This document shows, piece by piece, positions 40,171-48,629 of a DNA stretch of 64,000 nucleotides. The position numbers and the translations under genes are program-made. The first letter of the stretch is position 1, and each line of letters begins with the position of its first letter. Source of the DNA: Tindallia sp. (lineage in GTDB: Bacteria > Bacillota > Clostridia > Peptostreptococcales > Tindalliaceae); the NCBI GenBank assembly GCA_007134225.1, contig SLLE01000076.1, forward strand, positions 1 through 64,000, given 5' to 3'. Below the pieces are notes generated by a model. It had not been told where the DNA came from. It made no database searches and was given only the letters and a program-made list of their open reading frames with translations.

Positions 40171-40617
40171 TTACATCCCCTCAGAAATTGGCTGGTCTTT
40201 GATAATAAAATAGATCAATAATATCTGACCACCAACAATCGCTATATCTGCAATGTTAAACACCGGCCATACCTGAAAATCCAGAAAATCAACCACATAG
40301 CCAAAAAATAATCTATCAATAAAGTTACCAATGGCACCACCTGCTATTAAACTAAGCGAAAGCATTAACATACGATTTACCTGCGGGTTTTTAATCAAAA
40401 ACCAAACAATCCATCCAACAATAATCACTGTTATAACAATAAAAAACACTTGTTGATCCTGCATCAATCCAAAAGCGGCTCCCCGATTTTCAAGATAGCG
40501 CAGGTGAAAAATTCCTTCTATAATTGGCACCTGTCCTACTTCTTTTAAATACCGAACGACCATCCACTTGGATAACTGATCAAGCAAGATGGTCGCCGTA
40601 ATAATAAACCATTTCAT
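40171..40617 (-). CDS. lspA: Signal peptidase II
   Basis: [49 protein letters not shown]. Confidence 0.97.
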   Translation of the reverse strand: MKWFIITATILLDQLSKWMVVRYLKEVGQVPIIEGIFHLRYLENRGAAFGLMQDQQVFFIVITVIIVGWIVWFLIKNPQVNRMLMLSLSLIAGGAIGNFIDRLFFGYVVDFLDFQVWPVFNIADIAIVGGQILLIYFIIKDQPISEGM

Positions 40618-41147
40618 TCAACTTTTTCGCTCCTGTCTTCCGGAGATTTTGGGTGTGCCTGTTCTTTTTGTTCGGGATATCTTGTTTTCAACTCACCTGC
40701 TAACGATTCTACATCTTCCAACAGTGGATCAATTTGTGACTGTAAAAGAATTCGATACCGTGTTTTAAAAATCTGCACTTGCCTTAGCATTTCATCATGT
40801 TGCTGATATATTTTATCCAGATTCGCTCTTGCTTCATTAATCATATTTTTTGCTTTCAATTCCGCTTCCTCAATAATAACATCCGATTTTTTCACGGCAT
40901 TTATTCGCATTTCTTCAGCAGTTGATTGTGCAACAACCAGTGTTTCTTTTAATGTGTTTTCCATCTGTTTATACTTTTCAACCTGCTTTTCATCAATTTC
41001 CAATTTTTCTTTCATTTCAAGATTTTCCTTGTAAAGGGTCTCATAATCTGCCATCACTTCATCCAAAAAAGCATCTACTTCTGATTCATTGTATCCCCGT
41101 ACACTTTTTTTAAACTCTTTATTCTGAATATCCAGGGGTGTGATCAT
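40614..41147 (-). CDS. divIVA: DivIVA domain-containing protein
   Basis: [36 protein letters not shown]; start ATG 41147. Confidence 0.95.
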   Translation of the reverse strand: MITPLDIQNKEFKKSVRGYNESEVDAFLDEVMADYETLYKENLEMKEKLEIDEKQVEKYKQMENTLKETLVVAQSTAEEMRINAVKKSDVIIEEAELKAKNMINEARANLDKIYQQHDEMLRQVQIFKTRYRILLQSQIDPLLEDVESLAGELKTRYPEQKEQAHPKSPEDRSEKVE

Positions 41148-41165
41148 AACAGTTCCTCCCATAAT

Positions 41166-41960
41166 TTAACGTCGATGTCCAATGGTAACGTGTCTTCGAT
41201 CAGAACGGGTTGTTCCTCCAACTTCCAGCAGGACTGCCCTTCCGTAACCAGACACAGATATCAATTCATTTTCTTTTAGTTCAACGTTGGATTTATAAAC
41301 CGTTTTCCAATTTACTCGTACCTTTTCTTGGCTAATCAGTGCTTGTGCTTCTTTTCGTGATAGTGCATAAGCTAAGGCAACCAATGAATCAACTCGCATC
41401 GATGCAACGGTTCCTTTTACTATTTTATACTCCGGTTCAACAGAATTCACTTCATCTTCCGACATCTCTCTTACTTTAACGGAACAGTTCGCAATCCTAC
41501 TGAGATTCTGGCTTATGTATTCAGCCATTTCCGCAAATGTAAAAACGATTGCATAGCCCTCCATAACAAGCAAATCACCAATTTTTTCTCTTTTAATTCC
41601 AAGTGAAAGAATTGCCCCAAGATAATCTCGATGTGTGAGTGTTTGAAATTTAGATGTCGATTTTATGGAGAGCACATCGATTATTTGTTCGGAAGGGAAT
41701 TCTGATAAATCATTGTGTTTCATTGTGATAATTTTTCTTTCTGCATTTTCATAGCCACCGTCTAATAACCAGTATAAATCTGGAACGCCACTTAGAATGT
41801 CCTCAGCATAGATCCACTCTGCCGGCGTTAAAAACGAGGTGTTCATTGATTGATACTTTTCCACTGCCCGATAAGCCTGATCAAGAATCATTTCCCATCT
41901 GTTCCGTATCGTTTCATCCTGTATATAATTCAGGTTGATAGCTTTCATAGACATTTTCAA
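41166..41960 (-). CDS. YlmH-family S4-domain RNA-binding protein
   Basis: Location between yggT and divIVA; C-terminal S4 SLVALAYALSRKEAQALISQEKVRVNWK. Confidence 0.9.
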   Translation of the reverse strand: MKMSMKAINLNYIQDETIRNRWEMILDQAYRAVEKYQSMNTSFLTPAEWIYAEDILSGVPDLYWLLDGGYENAERKIITMKHNDLSEFPSEQIIDVLSIKSTSKFQTLTHRDYLGAILSLGIKREKIGDLLVMEGYAIVFTFAEMAEYISQNLSRIANCSVKVREMSEDEVNSVEPEYKIVKGTVASMRVDSLVALAYALSRKEAQALISQEKVRVNWKTVYKSNVELKENELISVSGYGRAVLLEVGGTTRSDRRHVTIGHRR

Positions 41961-41981
41961 TCCTTTGGTTATAAACTGAGT

Positions 41982-42257
41982 TTACCTAAGCATATTGATG
42001 ACAAAGTTTGACATCATGTTGACAAGAATAATGCCAAGAATTGGCGAAAAGTCGATCATACCCTGATACTTAAATACATTTTGAATCATGCCTCGAATTG
42101 GTGCCAGTATTGGTTCAGTAACCCCATAGATGAACTGCCCTAATGGGCTATGGGGATTAACACGGATCCACGAAAAAATAACCCTAATTAATATAAAAAA
42201 ATTTAGGAGTCGGGCAAAATAATGTACTGCCATAATCACTGTTGCTGTCGAAAACAA
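41982..42257 (-). CDS. YggT family membrane protein
   Basis: FFILIRVIFSWIRVNPHSPLGQFIYGVTEPILAPIRGMI. Confidence 0.93.
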   Translation of the reverse strand: MFSTATVIMAVHYFARLLNFFILIRVIFSWIRVNPHSPLGQFIYGVTEPILAPIRGMIQNVFKYQGMIDFSPILGIILVNMMSNFVINMLR

Positions 42258-42271
42258 ACCTTCACACTCCT

Positions 42272-42724
42272 TTATCTGTTTTGCCAGGGAAATACCCCTT
42301 TGCTTTTGAGTTCTTCCTTAATGTTCCCGGAAATTTCTACATTATTAGGAGCCAAAATGAATATATCTGCCGATACCTTTTGAATGCTGCCGTCAAGTGC
42401 ATAAATCGCACCATTTAAGAATTCAAATATTTTTCGGGCCACATCCGACTCCAATGTTTCTAAATTGACAATGACTGGTTTTCTGTTTTTTAGATTGTCA
42501 ACGATGTTTTGCACTTCATCATAGGCGCTCGGTTCAAAAATAACCACTTTCATCTGACTGGTGGTATGGATGTTAACCACTTTATTTGCTTTTTGTTGGC
42601 CTTCATTTTTCTGGTCATCCTGCGATGGATATAAAGGCTCTGGGTAAACTTCATCATCTTCTTCTTCCTCAAATACATCCAGTCCCATAAAATGCTTTAC
42701 TTTATCCATAAATTTTTCCGCCAT
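42272..42724 (-). CDS. sepF: Cell division protein SepF
   Basis: MKVVIFEPSAYDEVQNIVDNLKNRKPVIVNLE...RKIFEFLNGAIYALDGSIQKVSADIFILAPNNVEI. Confidence 0.97.
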   Translation of the reverse strand: MAEKFMDKVKHFMGLDVFEEEEDDEVYPEPLYPSQDDQKNEGQQKANKVVNIHTTSQMKVVIFEPSAYDEVQNIVDNLKNRKPVIVNLETLESDVARKIFEFLNGAIYALDGSIQKVSADIFILAPNNVEISGNIKEELKSKGVFPWQNR

Positions 42725-42739
42725 ATCAACCTTCCCCTC

Positions 42740-43441
42740 TTAATCATAATTCCGGTTGCCGAAAATGGCACTGCCAATCCGAACCATGTTGGATCCTTCC
42801 TCAATAGCTGCCTGATAGTCATTAGACATGCCCATGCTTAAATATTTCATTTCAGCATGCCCGTATTTTTTTGCTGCTATTTGTTCTTTCAATTCAAAAA
42901 GTCTTTTAAAACAATCTCTGGTAACCTTTTGATTTGCAGTGAAAGGTGCCATCGTCATCAAACCTTTAACTCGAACCCAGTCCATAGACTCCATTTCATC
43001 GATTAAATGGTATGCAGATAACGGATCCAGCCCATATTTGCTTTCTTCTCCCGATACATTGACTTGAATCAACACTTCCATTTTCAGTCTGTCTTCACCG
43101 GCTCTTTTGTTAATTTCTCTAGCCAAGGATAAAGAATCCAGAGAATGAATAAGACTAACTTTATCAACTATATATTTTACTTTATTTCGCTGTAAATGTC
43201 CAATCATATGCCATTGTGGCTCTGTTCCTATTTCCTCATATTTTGACAACAGCTCCTGTACCTTATTTTCTCCTAAGCTCATCAACCCGGATTCTATGGC
43301 GCTGCGAATGACTTCCACAGGGATCGTTTTGGTAACAGCTATAATGTGAATCTCGCGCTGAGGATCAAAGGATTTTTTCCGTGCTTCATCAATATTTTCT
43401 TTCACCATACGAATATTCTCTTTTAGGCTCACGCTTAACAA
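42740..43441 (-). CDS. YggS-family PLP-binding protein
   Basis: IIAVTKTIPVEVI, LGENKVQELLSKYE, WHMIGHLQRNKVKYI, GMSNDYQAAIEEGSNMVRIGSAIFG. Confidence 0.95.
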   Translation of the reverse strand: MLSVSLKENIRMVKENIDEARKKSFDPQREIHIIAVTKTIPVEVIRSAIESGLMSLGENKVQELLSKYEEIGTEPQWHMIGHLQRNKVKYIVDKVSLIHSLDSLSLAREINKRAGEDRLKMEVLIQVNVSGEESKYGLDPLSAYHLIDEMESMDWVRVKGLMTMAPFTANQKVTRDCFKRLFELKEQIAAKKYGHAEMKYLSMGMSNDYQAAIEEGSNMVRIGSAIFGNRNYD

Positions 43442-43447
43442 TACCTC

Positions 43448-44755
43448 CTATCTTACTCTCTGACCTTCCTGAATCTCTTCAGGATTAAGAATGTATTGAT
43501 CATACCTTCTTAAAGTTTCTACCATCTGCAATTCGCCCTCAGGATCATTATGAGACAGAATTTCAATAGGACCTTCCCTAAGAGCAGCCATTTCATTGTC
43601 TCTACCCAGTTCATCTATTGGCATGAAAACAGCATATCCATTCACATCAACCCGAAAAATACCTTTGACACCTCTTCTTTCCGCAATAGAAGATACTGGA
43701 ACAATAAGGCCTTCGAATCGTCGAGGTATCAGCTCTATATTTAATAGTCTTTTGTCATGCCATCCTTCTAGCGGTATATTGAATTCCAGCATCATCAGTG
43801 ATTGGTTTTCCGGAAATTGATGCGTGTTTGATACGACTCCACGTATCATGCGATCCTGATGGAGATCACGCACCCAGACACGCGTATCCGGCTCATAAAA
43901 AGATTCAAATTCTTTCGGAATTTTTGTGAACAGATTCCATCGATGCTCTTTGATAATTCGGTACTGCTGATAATTCATCTCTATATCGGGTTGATCATTC
44001 AATAAAACCATCGCTTGTTCCACTTGCTTTTCAACTGCTTCATCTTCAAAAACGTTTATCTCATTTTCCAAACCATCACTTCCTGCCGAAAAAATTCCTG
44101 CCACTTCTGCCCTAAGTTCATTAGAAAATGCGTCCATTTTTTGTTCAATCTGATGTTTCTGTTCTGTCAATTCTTCCAGGCTCATTTCAGGCAAATGTTG
44201 GCTGGCTTCAATCATTACCAACTGCTGAGCAGTTTCATCCAACATATAGCGATTCTTGTAGGCAAGTTCAAATTGGTTCTGTTGTATGTTAAGTGCTAAA
44301 TCAGAAATCAAATTTTCGATTCTAAACTCTAATTGATTTACTGCCTCTTCTGAAAATGATTCCATATCTTCTCCGGATTCAATCATTTTAATTCTGATTT
44401 TCAGCATTTCATGCTCCATCATCAGTGACTGGTCAGATTCAGATACCAAAACATCCGCGAGTTTCTGTTGACGTGCCACCTTCTCTCCCTTACTAACACT
44501 CCAATTAATATGACCTGCTCCTGACAAAGGGTATACAATTTCATTTCTGGCAATGACGCCCACCGCTTCAATACTGGTTTCCAAAGTGCCATACTCCACG
44601 ATATCCGTCTTAATTCTAAACTGACTAATAACTGGATTTAACCGAATGAGAAAGTACAAGCTAACAATCACGATCACCGGTACCACCAGGATCATCATCA
44701 TTATATAAGTTCTGCCGGCTTTAGGATTTTGTTTCTTTTCCAATTCTATCACCAC
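43448..44755 (-). CDS. HlyD-like membrane-anchored adaptor protein
   Basis: N-terminal TM, lipoyl-like GTLETSIEAVGVIARNEIVYPLSGAG, coiled coil; position upstream of yggS/sepF. Confidence 0.7.
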   Translation of the reverse strand: MVIELEKKQNPKAGRTYIMMMILVVPVIVIVSLYFLIRLNPVISQFRIKTDIVEYGTLETSIEAVGVIARNEIVYPLSGAGHINWSVSKGEKVARQQKLADVLVSESDQSLMMEHEMLKIRIKMIESGEDMESFSEEAVNQLEFRIENLISDLALNIQQNQFELAYKNRYMLDETAQQLVMIEASQHLPEMSLEELTEQKHQIEQKMDAFSNELRAEVAGIFSAGSDGLENEINVFEDEAVEKQVEQAMVLLNDQPDIEMNYQQYRIIKEHRWNLFTKIPKEFESFYEPDTRVWVRDLHQDRMIRGVVSNTHQFPENQSLMMLEFNIPLEGWHDKRLLNIELIPRRFEGLIVPVSSIAERRGVKGIFRVDVNGYAVFMPIDELGRDNEMAALREGPIEILSHNDPEGELQMVETLRRYDQYILNPEEIQEGQRVR

Positions 44756-44802
44756 TTAATGGAATAATCTTGTTGCAGACTTTATTGTACCATATAATAA
44801 AA

Positions 44803-44847
44803 GAGACAGATATGGCAAACTGATGAATCAGCTAACATATCTGTCTC
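44803..44847 (-). terminator. Terminator of the peroxiredoxin gene
   Basis: 12-bp perfect stem GAGACAGATATG/CATATCTGTCTC followed on the minus strand by TTTTATTAT. Confidence 0.75.
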
Positions 44848-44869
44848 AAAGTCTATTTCTGTTGCCGCA

Positions 44870-45349
44870 TTAGGCCTTGTACCGTTCCTTTATTTCCTTC
44901 ACCATTTCTGAGGCATGTCCCTTCGCCTTTACTTTACGATATTCCGCTATGAGAACACCTAGTTCATCAATTAAAAATGTAGAGCGCTCTGTTCCCATGC
45001 CAATTTTTCCAAACATCTTTTTTTCTTTTATTACATCGAATTGCCGATGCAATAATTCGTCTTCATCCACCAGTAGAGAAAAAGGTAACTGATTCTTTTC
45101 TGCAAATTTTTGGTGTGACGTGAGCGAATCGCGACTAACACCCAGAATAATGGTATTCATCTCTTTAAACTCTTCATAATGATCTCTGAACTCAGAGGCC
45201 TCAGTGGTTCATCCCGGGGTATTGTCTTTGGGGTAAAAATACAGAATCACTTTTTGGCCCTGAAAATCACTGAGCTGTATGCTGTTCTCGTGTTGATCCA
45301 TTCTCGTAAACTCAGGTACTTTTTCCATTATTTTCACTTTCTCCATCAT
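44870..45349 (-). CDS. Selenocysteine-containing peroxiredoxin (BCP/PrxQ family); UGA at 45209-45211 read as Sec
   Basis: ATG 45349 with RBS gggaggtg; 160 codons in one frame: MMEKVKIMEKVPEFTRMDQHENSIQLSDFQGQKVILYFYPKDNTPG-U-TTEASEFRDHYEEFKEMNTIILGVSRDSL... to stop at 44870. The TGA falls on the peroxidatic Cys (TPGCTTE). The ORF track reports only the 96-aa C-terminal part. Confidence 0.88.
45184..45211 (-). promoter_or_regulatory. Candidate bacterial SECIS hairpin following the UGA
   Basis: Minus strand CTCTG-AGTT-CAGAG, about 13 nt after the UGA, with G among the first two apical-loop positions; an alternative fold ACTGAG-GCCT-CTGAGT is also possible. Confidence 0.5.
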
Positions 45350-45500
45350 ACTCACCTCCCTATTTGTTCTTGCTCCTGTTAATATCCTTATAAGGCTACC
45401 CGTTATTCCCTATATTATTCAATTCTTCACCAGCTGATATGTGAATCATGCAAATTAAACGGGTATGCATATGCGGAATAAAATAATTGGGAGTGATGTC

Positions 45501-45779
45501 ATGAAGGCAGTATTAATGAATGTAAGAGGAAAAGTTCAGGGGGTTGCATTTCGTTATAGCACCAGAGAAAAAGCCCTGAATCTGAATTTAGTGGGATGGG
45601 TTCGTAATCGCAAGAACGGATCTGTTGAAATATACGTACAGGGCGCAGAGGAAAATGTTGATCAAATGGAAAAATGGGCACAGACCGGTCCTCCTGCTGC
45701 AAAAGTTGAAAACGTTATAACAATGCCTAAGCCCTATGAAGAAAGGATGCAGGGGTTTATTGTTCGCCCAACGTGTTAA
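45501..45779 (+). CDS. acyP: Acylphosphatase
   Basis: VRGKVQGVAFRYSTREKALNLNLVGWVRNRKNGSVEIYVQG; start ATG 45501. Confidence 0.95.
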   Translation: MKAVLMNVRGKVQGVAFRYSTREKALNLNLVGWVRNRKNGSVEIYVQGAEENVDQMEKWAQTGPPAAKVENVITMPKPYEERMQGFIVRPTC

Positions 45780-46624
45780 AAAATTAGTCGGTTAATTTGT
45801 GTTTCAGAAAGATACTCCTTGTCGATCATTTCCAGTGTTTTTAAATTAGGAGCAATCATGTAAAGACCAATCGTCAGGTTACTATGGTCAAAATGCCGAG
45901 CATATATTCTTCCGACCATTGTGACTTCTTCGAATTCTGTGTTCTTAAATTTTTGGACCGGCAGACCATATTGAAGGTATCCCTGCCGGCTTTCGACAAC
46001 TTCATGGTCAGGACTGTTAGTAATAATGACGGTGTCCATTTGAACCCAGTTTTGATAATAAGCATACTCAACCGATTCATTAATCTGAATATCCGCTGTT
46101 TTGAAAACAACCTCCGCTGGCGAAAGTCCCAAAGGAGGCATCACCAGGTATTTCTGATCATATTTAGGTATTCTAATCCAGTCCGCAGGTCTAACCTTTC
46201 CATTTTCACAAAACCCAAATGGAACATTTTCTTCATCTTGATGCCGCAAAAGATAAGCACCATAAAAACTACCAAAATATGGAGAGTCCGAATCATAATA
46301 GGATGAGCCGGACTGTTTTTTCGGAAAATGACCAAAGGTATATAGAACCGTCAAGTCATAAGGTATTTGCTCCACTCGTGAGAATCCAGTGTCATGGTAG
46401 TAGAGCATCCACGGATACCAGTCTGCTTTTTTAGTACTTCTACCTGCTGGTATGTTTACAGTGAGATTAGTCCTCGCCGCCAGACTCATTCGGTAATGAT
46501 AATGACTGTAAGGCACCATAATGAAGTAGCTTCTATATTGATAAAAAAATGGAGAGGTTATGAAGAGCACAAGCATTCCTGCTAAAACGCATAACAAAAG
46601 TAGTTTCTTATGAATACTGAGCAT
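45776..46624 (-). CDS. Hypothetical signal-anchored extracytoplasmic protein
   Basis: Start ATG 46624 with RBS ggagggg; N-terminal TM LLLLCVLAGMLVLFITSPFFY; no family recognised. Confidence 0.65.
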   Translation of the reverse strand: MLSIHKKLLLLCVLAGMLVLFITSPFFYQYRSYFIMVPYSHYHYRMSLAARTNLTVNIPAGRSTKKADWYPWMLYYHDTGFSRVEQIPYDLTVLYTFGHFPKKQSGSSYYDSDSPYFGSFYGAYLLRHQDEENVPFGFCENGKVRPADWIRIPKYDQKYLVMPPLGLSPAEVVFKTADIQINESVEYAYYQNWVQMDTVIITNSPDHEVVESRQGYLQYGLPVQKFKNTEFEEVTMVGRIYARHFDHSNLTIGLYMIAPNLKTLEMIDKEYLSETQINRLIF

Positions 46625-46634
46625 GCAGACCCCT

Positions 46635-46776
46635 CCTATAAACAGGATTCTTAGCTTCAGGTGGAGTTTTAACTCCATCTGAAGGTTAGAAACCGTTATC
46701 CATAATTAGATGCCCCAAATGTATCATTTGGTGACAGATACTTAGTTTGTCCACCTAGGTGCTGGTCATCGGATAA
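46635..46776 (+). repeat. Mosaic intergenic repeat, copy B (modules 1+2, lacks module 3)
   Basis: aaacaggattcttagcttcaggtggagttttaactccatctgaaggttagaaaccgttatcc..ccaaatgtatcatttgg..agatacttagttt..ggtcatcggataa. Confidence 0.9.
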
Positions 46777-46806
46777 AAATAACCGCAAAACGAATGTTTT
46801 GCGGTT
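46773..46806 (-). terminator. Terminator downstream of tRNA-Pro
   Basis: Minus strand AACCGCAAAACATTCGTTTTGCGGTT followed by ATTTTTA. Confidence 0.8.
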
Positions 46807-46818
46807 GTCTTTTGCAAA

Positions 46819-46895
46819 TGGTCGGGCTGACAGGACTTGAACCTGCGGCCTCATGACCCCCAGTCATGCGCGCTACCAAACTGCGCCACAGCCCG
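46819..46895 (-). tRNA. tRNA-Pro (anticodon GGG), CCA encoded
   Basis: CGGGCTGTGGCGCAGTTTGGTAGCGCGCATGACTGGGGGTCATGAGGCCGCAGGTTCAAGTCCTGTCAGCCCGACCA; acceptor CGGGCTG/CAGCCCG, anticodon loop CTGGGGG. Confidence 0.95.
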
Positions 46896-46978
46896 AATAA
46901 GGTTAAGCTTTTGGGGACACAAGGACATTATAATGGAATTCCCTGGAACATGCAAGGTTTATTTTCAAGAGTCATTTT

Positions 46979-48016
46979 TTACGAATTCCACTCCAAGGGC
47001 TGGTCTTGAACGACTTCTTCCATCTCATTCTTTTTGCTTCTGGTCATCAAATTATACACGGCTTGCTGTACGTCTTGGTCTTCATAAAGGACCTCGTAAA
47101 TGGCGCTGGTAATAGGTAGGTCCACTTGATGCTTTTGAGCCAGTTCATGCACTGCCTGAGCAGTTGAAACGCCTTCAACCACCATGCCCACTTCTTTCAA
47201 AGCCTCGTCCAATGATTTTCCCTGACCAACTAAAATTCCAGCTCTCCGATTACGACTGTGCATACTGGTACAGGTAACGATTAAATCACCAATGCCCGAA
47301 AGACCGGCAAATGTGTTTAAACTAGCTCCCATGGTATTTCCCAGTCTTGCCATTTCCGTAATACCCCTCGTCATTAGTGCAGCTTTGGCGTTATCTCCGT
47401 ATCCAATGCCATCAGCAATCCCGGCACCAAAAGCAATCACGTTTTTCAACGCACCCGCAAGCTCCACGCCAATCACATCCGGATTCGTATACACACGTAA
47501 ATATTTATTCATGAGTAAATTCTGTGCCTTTTCTGCCAGTTTTTGTCTTGATGATGCAGCCACAAGTGTTGTCGGAAGACGCATAGCTACCTCTTCTGCA
47601 TGTGAAGGGCCTGAAACAACGGCAAAATCTCTCTTTCCAATTTCTTCTTCCACAATTTTTGAAATCGTCAAATGGGTGGTTTTTTCGATACCCTTTGCCA
47701 CATTGATGATCAGAGCAGAGTCCGGGATAAATTCCTTGTACATTTTTAGTACTGATCGGATCTGTTGTGTTGGGATTGCCAAAATTACAATGTCTGCGTT
47801 GGTTAGCGCTAGCATTGCATTTGTTTCCGGAATGATTTTTTCTGACAGCAGTATATCCGGCAAATATTTGCTGTTGACTTGGTTCTCTTTAATCTGTCTT
47901 TTTTGCTTTTCACTCCTCATCCAAAGTGTTACATGATGTCCATTTTGCACTAACACAGAAGCCAGTGCTGTTCCCCAGCTTCCAGCTCCGAGAATTGCTA
48001 TATGATGGGGATTCAT
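46979..48016 (-). CDS. gpsA: Glycerol-3-phosphate dehydrogenase [NAD(P)+]
   Basis: ILGAGSWGTALASVL, VVSGPSHAEEVA, LAGALKNVIAFGAGI, GIGDLIVTCTSMHSRNRR. Confidence 0.97.
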   Translation of the reverse strand: MNPHHIAILGAGSWGTALASVLVQNGHHVTLWMRSEKQKRQIKENQVNSKYLPDILLSEKIIPETNAMLALTNADIVILAIPTQQIRSVLKMYKEFIPDSALIINVAKGIEKTTHLTISKIVEEEIGKRDFAVVSGPSHAEEVAMRLPTTLVAASSRQKLAEKAQNLLMNKYLRVYTNPDVIGVELAGALKNVIAFGAGIADGIGYGDNAKAALMTRGITEMARLGNTMGASLNTFAGLSGIGDLIVTCTSMHSRNRRAGILVGQGKSLDEALKEVGMVVEGVSTAQAVHELAQKHQVDLPITSAIYEVLYEDQDVQQAVYNLMTRSKKNEMEEVVQDQPLEWNS

Positions 48017-48627
48017 TTCGAGCGCTCCTCCTTATTAATTTTTTCTTTTATGGAAAAACGGTTTTCTGTCCCTCGAAAGATGCGCATGATGTTTGTTTTA
48101 TGTTGATACAATACCAAGAAACTCAGAGCCAGGCCCAGGTAAATATGTTCATTTGTTTCGCCGGTAGCCCATAATAAGATTGTCCAGATTGGAACTGCCG
48201 TTATCGAGGCCAGAGACACATACCTAGTCAGTACAATAATGATCACCGACAAACCTATACAGATCCATGAAAAAAAAGGGTTGATCATGAGTCCAACACC
48301 CATAGTGGTAGCAACCCCTTTGCCACCTTTAAACTTCATGGTAACAGGCCAGTTATGGCCTGCAACCGCTGCCAAACCAGCCATAGAAGCTAATGCTTCT
48401 CCACCAATATTCCTGCCTAACCACACTGCCACAACTCCTTTGAAAAGGTCAAGGAACAGCACGAATACAGCCGCTTTTACTCCTAATAATCGCATCACAT
48501 TCGTCGTTCCTGCGTTTCCGCTTCCATGCTGTCGAATATCTTTTCCTGTTAGGAGCTTGACCAGCAAGTATGCAGGCGAAATAGTTCCGATTCCATATGA
48601 GAGTATCAATATAAAGACGTTGATCAT
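48013..48627 (-). CDS. plsY: Glycerol-3-phosphate acyltransferase PlsY
   Basis: GSGNAGTTNVMRLLG, GHNWPVTMKFKGGKGVATTMG. Confidence 0.97.
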   Translation of the reverse strand: MINVFILILSYGIGTISPAYLLVKLLTGKDIRQHGSGNAGTTNVMRLLGVKAAVFVLFLDLFKGVVAVWLGRNIGGEALASMAGLAAVAGHNWPVTMKFKGGKGVATTMGVGLMINPFFSWICIGLSVIIIVLTRYVSLASITAVPIWTILLWATGETNEHIYLGLALSFLVLYQHKTNIMRIFRGTENRFSIKEKINKEERSK

Positions 48628-48629
48628 TA

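Noticed and set aside
44870-45349. Peroxiredoxin as a simple nonsense pseudogene
   Set aside because: The single TGA is at the exact redox-active Cys position with no other lesion, an intact RBS, and a downstream hairpin; Sec is the better explanation, though not proven.
45179-45382. 67-aa + strand ORF opposite the peroxiredoxin N-terminus
   Set aside because: The opposite strand encodes the N-terminal half of the Sec-peroxiredoxin; this ORF exists only because the track stops at TGA.
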